DNA from: Cryptomeria japonica
Lineage: Eukaryota > Streptophyta > Pinopsida > Cupressales > Cupressaceae
Direction: 5' to 3'
Length of the DNA stretch: 64,000 nt
Assembly (NCBI RefSeq): GCF_030272615.1
Contig: NC_081412.1
Span: forward strand, 140,348,747-140,412,746
The notes under the pieces are model-generated. The model was not told the DNA's origin. It did no database searches and saw only the letters and a list, made by a program, of their open reading frames with translations. Below are positions 34,767 through 46,700 of the stretch, piece after piece. The translations under genes were made by a program, and so were the position numbers. Numbering within the stretch: position 1 is the first letter of the stretch; each line of letters starts with the position of its first letter.

Positions 34767-37700
34767 GTAAGAGCACTTTAATGCACTCCTCTTCTCTCGT
34801 GTTTTAACATTTCCTACCGTAAATCAAGTAGGTGCATCGAATTTTGTAAAAAAATGGGTTTTTATGAGATAATGATTTTCACAGGATAGATTTGGGGGCA
34901 ATGCAATATTGCTAAATTTCTCAAGTAGATCACTGGCTACTGCAATTAAAATTTGAATTTGATGAATATTAATCAGTTTAAAACTCAACAGTATTTAGTA
35001 AGAGGATTCTGTACAAAATTGTAACATTGCTATGCAAATTTTGTTATAGGTATCATCCATAAAGAAAATTTCTGTGAATGGGCAAGTAGCTCGGAAGTAG
35101 AGTTGCCCATGAATTCCGAGTTAGAATTCCTGGCCTGTCCATGCTTTTTATTATCTAATTTGTGAAGCTGTCGGAAACAGTCTATGTTCAAATCTATAAC
35201 ACAATGCTGACTATTGATTGAGATCATATGCTATAAACTGCGATGTCTGTAAACTGATTGGCTTCATTTTCAAAAAAGGCCGTTTCATCTCCTCTATAAA
35301 ACTGACAGAAGATTGAAGATGATATGAAATGCAGTATATTTAATCTGAGAAGGGTAAAACCTCTTTCCAGTTACATAGAGGTGAGACATTGGGATTTTAC
35401 CATTTGCAAGACTTGGTGATTCATCCCGCAATTAGGTTTAATCTGGATAAGGCAGCTCTCCACAAACTCTAGGTCAAATAATCTACAAACTCTTGTTTGA
35501 TAACTCATTGATCTGTGAATGGTAGACAACTAGTTGGTGCAAACTTCTTAGTATTCTGAAACAAATCTTTCTGGCTGTCGCAGAACCAGAAACGAAGCTT
35601 TCACTCAATATGGATATTTTCCGGATTTGTTTGTGAGTTAGGGATTCTTTTGGGCATAATATAACTTTATGTCCTGATTATGTATTTCAAACAGGGCTGA
35701 ATGATAGATTAAAAAAAACAATGTTGTACTGTTTAATATGCCACATATTTGCTGATGTGCCCAATCACTAACATAATTGATATGCAAACGGTCGATTCGG
35801 TTAAGCAGATTCTATTTTTCCACAAAAAACGCTGTTGATTAATAGGGGATATGGGAGAAGGGTATTTTGGTGGTGAAATGCTTACTTCATTTTCTCATAT
35901 GCCTGAATGCACATCAATTTTACATGATAAAAAGATTATTTCTTTCACAGTTTTTAACAGAACACATAACCAAGAAATCATGTGTATGGCGGATTTGGCT
36001 ACTTAATTTGTTCCCTGAAAAATGGGCAAGTTATAACCTGTTCAATGTGAATTACAATATACAATATACTATTGCTCTTCGCCAAAATAAGATGAGAATG
36101 TATGGGTCTCATTTCCAATTAAAAAAAAATATCACATTTGGCAGCCAATGCTTGATCACGGGAATATGTACCTCGGATAGCTTAAGGGGCAGATCTCATT
36201 GAAATGCCATTCAATGCTAATATGAAAATTTGTGATCAGGTTAGATTTCACTTATGTTTGAAAGAAAAAAGTGTTATACATTATGCATTGGTTGAACTCA
36301 TGAGATGTGATAGATAAACCTCAAAAATTATGTTTTCTTGTAATATGTAGATTGGCATTTACAATGAGAATGGGATTGTTGAATATCTCAAGAGTCACAA
36401 GGTATGTGTTAAAAACAAATCAATGTGAAACTGCTTTTCTCAGATCTGGATTCAGTATAACATCATCATAACATTTGATGGACAGTGCTCTTTCTGAGCA
36501 AAAATCTATATAATTTCAAGTAAACTTCTTTGCTCTTTTTATAAACAATACATTAGCAGGTCATGTCTCTAATGCTCTTTCAAATCTAAGAAATCTTATA
36601 GCTTAAGATCAGTTTGGGTTTTGTAAATGAAATGTTGGATGCTTAACTTCTTATTAATATGTTTATGCAGCGGTTCCTATTAAAATGCCTGCAGCTCTTT
36701 CTCTTGATCCTTTTGTGTTTCAATCTTATAAGTCAACTGCATGCTTTATGACCTCATGGCTTGTCTTATTATATACTGTAAGTCTTTTGAGTATCAGCTA
36801 TCTCTGACAGTTTGTATATACTTGACAATTTTTCTATCAATTGACCTTCTACTGTTGACTCATGGATTCTGTTTCAGCCTTACAGGTTTACCTGGTGGGG
36901 AATGTTGGGTGCATTGATTTGGGTCACAAATGGTGTAATGGCAATTTCAGCAGTTCGATGGGCAGGAATTGGCATTGCTCAATCTCTATGGAGTGGCCTT
37001 AGCAGTGAGATTTTATTCTGGATGCACATGCACATATATACACATAAAATTGATTCATTTCTTTAATGTCGATATTCATATCAAAAGTGATTTTTTTTTT
37101 AATATTTGAGAAGTACACAGTGAGGTACATAATAGTGTCAACTTAACACCCATGATCTAGTCTACAGCCCTTCCAAAACACAAGCAAGAAGGATGGTATA
37201 TCAGCTGTAGCTCCTTTGATTAGAGAGTTTATATCTCTCTTAAAAATATCCTTCATGGCTACAATGCCGATGGATAATTCTGTTTTGAACATCAATAATA
37301 CCTGAGGTGGATGATGGAAGCATTTCCATGAAAAGCAGCCATGCAACTGGGCATTCAAACAAATGAAATGCTGCAATGTTTCTAGCTTGTGACATGACAT
37401 AAGTATTATCATTCAGCAACATAGTAGCATTGCACTTGAAAAACTTATGATTTATCCTAACCAATCATGACCCGCCATATTTGCCGTGCCATTTCCCACT
37501 TAAAAAAAAAAAAAATTGATTTTGGCTTTTAATTCAGATCTTTTTTTAGCTCACTTTTATACTTAGAAACAAAAAATAAATTACAGAATAATGGAAAACT
37601 GAACATTTTTGAAATAGGATGTAATGTCCCTTTTTAGAAAATTTCTTATTTTTGCCTTAAACAATATTTCTAATTCTAAAATGATAATTGCATTTATATT

Positions 37701-40700
37701 TATAAATATAACTTCAATAAAATTCATGAATTTTATTATAATATTGAAATAATTCTGAAAATAATCTTCTTAATTTTCTGCTATGTTTCTTTCTTCTAGT
37801 TTGCAGCTATTTTCTTAAATATTTGCCCTTGATAACTAGACAAGTTATGGGTTTTCGTCCAATAACTTGATAGGAGAAATTAAGGGTTTTCTTCCTTAAA
37901 TCTCTTGATTTTTCCTTGGGGGGTTTACGTCCTCTTTGGCTGTAATTATTTACTTGCAAAGTCCCTTCATATTTTCTTCCGATTGACTGATGTCCTCACT
38001 GCAATGGAATGATCTCCCTGTTATATCTTATTATTGAGGTAGTCACAACCCTTCACATACAACTATTGCCCTTTGAAAGAGTCACAACCTTTCTTATTCA
38101 ACCGCTGCCCTTTGATAACCTATAGATTAATGTTTCTTAATTCTAAAGCATTAGTATGACAACATGCACCACCTATTAGCATTATCTTGGTGCTACTTTT
38201 TGATAGCCTAGTTGCTGGAAATGGGTAGCAATGTATGCTGCGATTGGTAGCAATTTGGTGGGGGCATGATAGTCGGCCCTTCCCAAAATTGCTTGTCCTC
38301 AAGCAATCACAAGCTAGGATGCTCTTGGAGTTATCAGGATCTCAAATCAACCTCATAGATTTGTAATCTACAGTCTTTGATCTTCCTTGTGATGTAACTA
38401 GCTTCTGCTTCGACCCTGTGATATAATTAGGAATCAAAAACTTTTCTCTAATTGATGCTTCTCTCATTGTTTTGGTTATGTGCGACTCTATACTACAATG
38501 ATGTCTTTGGAGAGTTAGGATTTGTATACTTGTCTCAACTAAATTACCCATATAGTCCTTTAAGGTTATAAGGTTGACATCAACCCCTAAGGTATGAGGA
38601 GAATTAATTGTCCAGTATTCTTCGGGCTTTCCCAATAACTCTCAACAACAAAACCAAGAGTAGGAAATTGGCAAGGTCCATAATGTAAGATAAGTTTTCT
38701 CTCATCCTCAGAGAGAGGAAACATAAAAGCATCTTGCAAAAGGGTGAGCTGCCCATATATTAAGATGAGAATTAGAAGCATGGTACACATCTATGATGTT
38801 AAATGCAATGTCCTTTTTTGAAATGGTTTTATATTCTTTTGGTCCACTTTTGAGGTTCTCACATGCTGTAACTAATCCAATTAGAGAGTTTTCAGAAAAA
38901 TCACAAAGTTCTTTTTCATTTCATTTTCACCATTGATCTTGGGTAATGAATACAAACTCTTGTTTGTCATTGTTGACATCCAAAATGATAGCAAAATGTT
39001 GCATCCTCCGTCATGATGAATTATGGGAGTGTTGTGAATACCAAGATCCCGCTCCTTTATGCAAAGATGATTTTGTATTTGAGTAAAGGGATTTAGGTGT
39101 TCTTCAATATAAGTTATATCTTTTACTTCAATCAGCATACAAGTTATGTATCACGATGTCATTTCTTCTCTTTGGTGTCTTCCAACACCATATTGAAATT
39201 CTCTCTTTTTGCTTGTGGTCTTCACTTTTCTGTTTTATATGGACTCTTAACACATCCACTAAAGCAACGCAATTTATTTGCCAAGTATATTAGGTAGCCA
39301 TGTTGCAAACACAGCCACAAGACATTGACTTATTAACGTTCTATCTATTTTTTTCCCACGTTTTACACAATATTTTATTTTCACCAATTCAGCTATCATG
39401 CAAATACTTTGAACTTTGCAGGAAAAAATGATTCTCTTTTGAGCACCAATTTTGACATGTATACTTATTCCTACTATAAACATGTTGACAATGTAGCTAA
39501 GAAAATGTTTATGTAATAAGTCCCTTTATGGATATGATAACTAACATTTTATTTGTCCATTTGTTTCCAGGTTCATTGAAAATTCTTTTTTTCCTTATCA
39601 TATTACTATATGTTGTACATTTAGTTACTTATCCTGTACCTTGGTTTTACAGTATTTATAGCCTACATTTGGGGAGCCTATGTCTTCAAGGAGCACTTGA
39701 AAAGTCACTTTCTATCACTATTGGCATTGTTAATTATGACGTTAGGAATGATAGGAATTGGAATTGCAGTTTCTGGGGTAAAAGGATTGCCGTCCTTGCT
39801 TGATGTTTGGTTGAAGTTAGAAGTAAACTTTGTTTCAAAGAAAGATTGCCCAAAGTATAACTGCATCAAAGTTGAAGACTCTTCACAACCTTTTATAAAG
39901 GGCATGACTCCAGATGCTGGTAGAGTTAAAGGAGATTGTGACCATCAAAGTAATAATCTTGTAAAGGGCATTCTTTGTGCAGTACTTGTAGGAGCTATGA
40001 ATGGCAGCTTTATGATTCCGCTCAAATATGCAAACAAGGTAATTTATGATTTCGAATGATGCTTTCCTTATATTGTTGAAATCTACTCACTTTCAATTTA
40101 TCCATTAAGAATATGCATATCTTATAAAACAACTCGAACAATGGTTATACCAGTTTTCTGTTGTATTCAATGCCTCAATTTATGTCATCAACTTCAGTCC
40201 GTAAGTAATTTTAGGATTGATTATAAGTGATCAATTGATAACTGTGAGAATGATTTTACGTTTATTCTGCATGTTGATATTAACTGGGAAAATTTATCTG
40301 CTTTTTTTTAAAGGTAGATCAAGTGAGGAGTAAGGGCCCTCCCCCATTTTATTAAACTTGTGAAAAATTACAAATTTCTTGCCATACAGTTTGGCGAGGA
40401 TATCAGATTGTTCAAGTTTACATTTCTGAGAGATACAAAATGAAGGGACATTGTTCTCTGTCATTACCCTGACCCTCCCTGTCGAAGAGGGCATATAAAC
40501 TTCTTCAACCTGAGCCTAACATACATATAGTAAGAGAAACTATCTTATAGTATCTCTAAACATATGAGCTTAATTATCTGACCAAAAATGAAAGATTGTC
40601 ACATATTAATGCTCTTGGGTCCTGTTGTGACCATTTCACACATCGCCCCATTAGAATGGGGACCCCCTCTTTTTGCTTTAGGTTTTGCTTTCCTTTTGCT

Positions 40701-43700
40701 TGTTTTTCTGTCTGCTTTTTAGGTTTTTGAGTGAGTGAGTGATCTGCCTGGGCTGGCTAGATTAGGGCTAAACCTTGGAAGCTCGTTTTAGGGTTTCTTT
40801 CAAGCTAAGTCTAGTCTTGTTTTGGGAGGTTGTTAGTCGTCTGCCTGAAACCTCAAGATTGCTATATTGAAGCATGCCTTTTAGGGGAGTCAAGTTGGCT
40901 TGATCAAGGAACAGGGTGAATAGGCCTCAGGTCAGGTCAGGACTAGATTTGAGGGTTTTCTTGTCAAAACTAGATTTGAGGGTTTTCTTGTCAAAGTCTT
41001 GTTTGTTTCCCTGTCTAAGTCAGTTGAGCAAAGCCAGTGAAGAAAAGGAGTTGGTTTGATCAAGTTTGATGGAGGATGAAGCAAATCAAGGTAACATCTA
41101 GCCTGGAAATGTCAATTTCGCTCTTGACCCTTCCAGAGGGTCCAAGGCGAAAATCCTTGTAAACCTCTTTTTTCTTCTCATTTTTGATTGAATGATGCTT
41201 TCTAAGGCATGTTTGAGGGTAGATTGATACGTTCTTGCCTGGAGAGGGACTTGATTGATTTTTTGAAGAGCAAGATGATACTTGAAGGAGATTTTCGCTC
41301 CTGACCCTTCCAAAGGGTCTGGAGCGAATTTCATCCTAAACCCTATTTCTTGCCTTGGACAGACTTGCAACCTTGTTCTTAGCTTGGAAAAGGACCCAAC
41401 TTTTCCTTGTGAGGTGGTTTGAAACTTGAAAACTGAGCAATTTGGCCTGGAATGGAGATTTCGCTCTTGACCCTTCCAGAGGGTCCAGAGCGAAAATCAC
41501 CTTAGAGCTTATTTCTTCCTAACTTTGGCTAAGTTTTGATTTGTAGGGTCTCTTGGAATGAAGATTGGACATAATTTGATACCTTTGAAGATTTGGAAGC
41601 ATGCAAAATGAAGAATTTTGGACAAGAAGGGAAATTTCGCTCCTGACCCTTCCAAAGGGTCCAGAGCTAAAATCCTAAAAACTATCCTTTTTTCCAAATT
41701 TTAGACAAAACTAAGCTTGGACAAGGGTGTGAGAAGAGAATTTGGATTGCCTTAGAGTGAAATTGGGTTGCTAAAATGCCAGTTTTGAAGCCAAGAGAGA
41801 AATTTGCTCCTGACCCTTCCAAAGGGTCCAGAGCGAAATTTCCAAATTCTCCCTTTTTCTTGCAAATTTAAGACAAGATTTTTCTTTTCATGACTTGGAG
41901 AGAAGAGAGGCAAGACATTTTATGCCTTGGAAGTGATTTGAAGATGAAAGGATTTGAAAATTGACCCTAAAGAGAGATTTTCACTCCTGACCCTTCCAAA
42001 GGGTCCAGGGCGAAAATCCTAAAACCAACATGTTCCTTTCAAGTTTGTGCTAAGACAAGACTAGACCAAGGTAGAAAAAGCCCTTGAGACCACCTTTGAG
42101 TGGATGTTTGTTTCAAAAAATGATGATTCTAGGTCAGAGAAGGGTTTTCGCTCCCGACCCTTCCAAAGGGTCCACGGCGAAAATCTCAAAATCCCCTATT
42201 TTGCCTTGCAAGATCAAACCAAGCTTGGGTGGAGTGAATGAAGAAGACCATTGCCTAGCCTTGAGGGGTGGATTGAAGTCAAAATGATGGAGGAGTAAAC
42301 CTAAGCAAGGAAAATCGCTCTTGACCCTTCCAAAGGGTCCAGGGTGAAAAACATCAAAGACACCTTTTCCTCCAAAATTCGAGTAAAACTAGGCCTGGAC
42401 TACAGTAAAAGAAGCCATTTGGAATGCCTTGAAGAAATTTAGACCTTCAAAAAATGAGAATTTTGAGCTCAGGAGAGAATTTCGCTCCTCACCCTTCCAA
42501 AGGGTCCAGAGCGAAATTCCCAAAAAGAACAATATTTCCTTCAAAAATTGATGAGCCAACTCAGTGATGGAGATGAATAGGCCCTGGAGATTGCCTTGAA
42601 GGAGGTTAATGATCAGGCTAAGGTGAGTTTTGACCTAAAATGTAAAAATCGCCCCTGACCCTTCCAAAGGGTCCAGGGCGAAAATCACATTTTCATCTAA
42701 TTCGCTCATGAGAAATGCTAAGATTTGGAATGCAAGACTTTGTCAGGGAAAGACAAACATGAGCTCGCCTTCCGGGAGATTTTGGAGTCAAGGAAATGAG
42801 ATATTCAAGTCTTAATTTGAAAAATCGCTCCTGAACCTTCCAAAGGGTCCAGGGCGAAATCATCACAAAAGCCTATCATTCAACCTTGTTTGACTAAGTC
42901 AAGGGCAAATCGCAAGATTGTGAAGACAAGAGCATGAGAATTTACAAATCTAAGTTGTGAAAATTTCAATTCATGAAGTGAACACGCCTGGATGTAAAGT
43001 TCAAACAAGCCTTGAAGTGGTTTAGACCTTCATCATCTTGGATATTTCAACACCTAAGGAGGAAAGAAGCTTCATTAAGCCTCAATCAAACCTCAACATT
43101 CCTCAATTTTCACTAAATTTGTCAAAACTAAGACATTTGGGAGAGCTAGATCAAATTCGCATAATTTAAGGCCTTTATAATTGAATTAATTAATTTTCAA
43201 GCCTTAAAACAAATGAAAAAGAACACCTTTCAAGTCTTAAAATTAATTTTAAAATTTAAAAAATAAAGGTGAGCACTCAAATACATTTATTTGCTTTTAC
43301 AAGCAAGTCGGCCCCCTTTTAAAAGGGATTTTATCTTGTTTTATTGCTAATTTGTTAGGTCGGCCTCATGGTTAATTAGGGTGAGCGCCCTATATAAGAG
43401 AGGAGTGTTGTAGCATTTTCAAATCATTCATTCATTATTCTTCTCATGCGAATTTCAAGAGCAGATTGGAGGAGCGAATTATACCAGATCGGAGGCGAAT
43501 TTCTTGCTAAATTGGAGGCTAATTTCCAGAATTTGCTAAGTGGTTGGAGGTTAGTGGAAGGCGAACTTCTTTTGAAGGTTAATTGAGACATAATTCATCC
43601 AAAGGGAGATCAAAATTCAATCCTTATCGAGCAAAATCTGATCTTCTTTCTTCCATTTTCCAAGGTTCATAGTTAAGCTTTCAAAGAAGGAGGTATGAAG

Positions 43701-46700
43701 AATCAAATTTTTGAAGTTCTCATTCAAGACTTATTTTGATTTCAAAGCAATCTTTTAAAGTCCAAGTCTTGAAAATCTAATTTCCATTCATAATTAATTT
43801 GAGAATATATAATTCCTGATTTATCATGTCATTTTCAAATTAATGTTTTGAATTATTCCCTTGAAAGGTCTTAAATTCTATGCTTTAAGGTATGATGCTT
43901 AAAGACTAATTTTAAATTTTTGTGTAGGCATCAAATGACGACCCCCAAAGTCGGAGGATCTACTACTTGGCATGCTCTCATCAAGGAAGATCAGAGGAGC
44001 GACGAATTGGAGACCAGGATCATGTCCAAGTGGAATAATATCGGAGACACCAACTTAGGAAACTTCAATGTGAAGAAGTTTCGAGAGGTCCCCTACATTG
44101 GCAAGCCATCACCTATTGCGAGGAGGATAATTGAGAGTGGCATAATCAAGGCTGCAGGTTTCCCTCCCACAGTCAAGTGTCATGAGTTGATGATTGAGTG
44201 TGCCAGCCACTATGACTCACAATAAGGACGATCGTAACCAAGGACGGTAACATCTTAGCCTATCTTTCAGAGGAAGCTATAGGCGAAGCTCTTCATCTTC
44301 CAGACCATAAAGACATGATCTACAAGAGCTTGGAAGGAGCAAGGTCGATCTATGAAGATGATCCTGAGTCTTGTTTGAACTTCATCAATAAGAATTGGTT
44401 GCTCAAAAGTCGGCCTCGCCTGAACAAGATTCCCAATACACCACATAGGATTGACTTCCAGGAGGAATACAGGAACTTGATAACTTTGCTCAATCGAGTT
44501 ACAGGTGCTTCTCAAGCCTTCTTCTTCGACAAGTGGATGTTCTTCTTCATACAAGTGATCGTCCAAGGAAAAGGAATGCTTCATTGGGCCAGAATCATTA
44601 GCAATTGTCTGGACGTGCAGTTGAGAAGGCTAAGACCCACCAAATCATTCCACATGAGCTCATATGTTATATATGCCTTGGTCAGGAGTTTCGAGTATGC
44701 AGGGCTACCTCACAGAGGAGTGATTGGAAGAGGACCCGGAGAAATAAGAGTTTGTGATTCTTATGTTCAACTGCATCATCCGCCTAGAAGTGACTACAAG
44801 TTAGTCAATGACACCTTCACGATGAATATTACCAGGATATTGCAAGGTGGGATTCACAATCGATTGTCTTTGGATGCACAAGAGCTTGTGAAGAAGCATG
44901 GTGCATGGTTCATTCAGTTTCAAAAATTCACATACATCAGAGTTCATGGGTGTCCTTCACCTCCCTACATGTTGCCAAGATATCCAACAGATAGGATAGT
45001 ACTACTTGAGGTGACTAGACAGTTGGCAGCTTATGCCAAGGCATCCAGACACAAGCATGGAAATGGAATTCCCGTGCCCATCATACTAGGGAATTCAGTT
45101 GAAGTGTGTCCTAATACTCAAGTCGCGGAAGATGCAGAAAACGAATTATCACTATACTCATTCACATCCTTTGCCTCGAGAGAGAATTTTGATCCTCATG
45201 GTTATATGGAGGAGATAGTCGGCAAAAAGTACAAGCATGAGTTTCAGGTGGAGGACTTCTGGATGAATGTCCCAGGCGATTTAGAGGTCAAAAGAAAGAT
45301 GCATTCCAGGCTACCCTTAGATCTCATCAGGAAATGCAAAATTTATAGAGTAGCCGATCAAGCCCAGGATAATGGTAGATACCTCCAGTCATCCTATGAG
45401 AAGGAAGACAAAGAAGTGAAGATAGATTGGAATGAGCTCGAGGTTTTAGACTTGAGAGCTTTGATGGCTCCCGTTTTATCCTGCACTCGCAGATGGGTGG
45501 ATGTACAGCATCAAAAGTTGAAGGAGCAGAATGTATCTATGACATTCACCTTGGAGGCAAGACCAGAAGAAGGAGAAGCAAGTATGAGTGAGAATACTTC
45601 TCATTCTAAAGGCTCAAAGAGGAAAGAAGGACCTGAGAAGAGAGAACCTTCCAAGAAGAAGCAGAAAACAAATCCTGATCGCCCACCAAGCACATCTTCT
45701 GGGCATGAAAAGGAAGCAAGTCAAGGGGAAGATCAGAGGTAGATAGTATATGAAATTGACGAGTCTATGGAATCCATGGTACAAAATGATAAACAAGAGA
45801 AAGGACAGACACCTCAACATTCATCAAGTCAATCTTCCCAAGTTGGTGCTAATGAGCAACATGAAGAAAAGAATGATGATGAAGCAACATCTCCTTTCCG
45901 GGAAGATAGACCTCTACCTAAAGAAATACAAGTGAGGGAAACAAGATCTGCCATTCCTGATTGGCTGAAAGAGAGACTAACAAGGGTAGTCGTGGTTGAA
46001 GATGAAGAAGATGTGTTTGACTTGGAAAGCCTTATAGGAAATTCTCATGAAGTAATAAAGAAGAAGGCCACAAAGATGTCTAAGGTAATTAGAGATGAGA
46101 TATGATCCAGAAAAGTGCAGATAGCTACACCAGTGGTGGACAAATATGAGGATGAGATTCTTGCAGAAGAGTATGACTTAGAAACATTTGAGCTTGGTCC
46201 ACTCACCTCCGAGCAAGCAATGGAAGAAGCAACTGATTCATTTGAAGCACTTAAAGACAGACTTAAAGAAGAAATGGAAAAGAATAAGAAGCTTGAGAGA
46301 GAGGTCAGTGCTTGGAGGAACTATTTTAGTCATCTTAATCGGCCCTTGAGACGTCAGGATCCAACAGTATCTCCTTTACATGCACTCCCTCTTGAATCAG
46401 TAGGTGAAGCAGAAAGGGTGAAGAGCTTGGTTCAACTTATGAGTTCTTGGATTGATGAATCTCACAAGGTAGCCGTTGAATTTGCAACAAGAATGATGAA
46501 GACAGTTCATCGAGCTATCCAGGTCCTTGAGATTATCCATAATCTAATGATAACTGTAGCTGCATTCACTCACACTAGAGATGTTATCATCCCAGTCTTA
46601 CAAGTGATAAGAGAAACACCAAGACGGATTCTGACGCAAGAAAAGATAATGGATGGAGGAACCCATAGCCTCCTACAGTGGTCAGCTCTGCTCTAGATGA

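Noticed and set aside
39697-40059. 120-codon frame as a separate small gene
   Set aside because: It is exon 4 of the transporter read past its donor splice site at 40038.
41116-42860. Regular repeats with spacers, resembling a CRISPR array
   Set aside because: Spacers are about 130 bp and partly related to one another, repeats are imperfect, and the context is a plant intron. It is a tandem/hairpin repeat.
40623-43930. Confident 3.3-kb 5' LTR for the intronic element
   Set aside because: No second copy with the hairpin array lies downstream of the ORF, and no clear primer site follows 43930, so LTR status is unproven.
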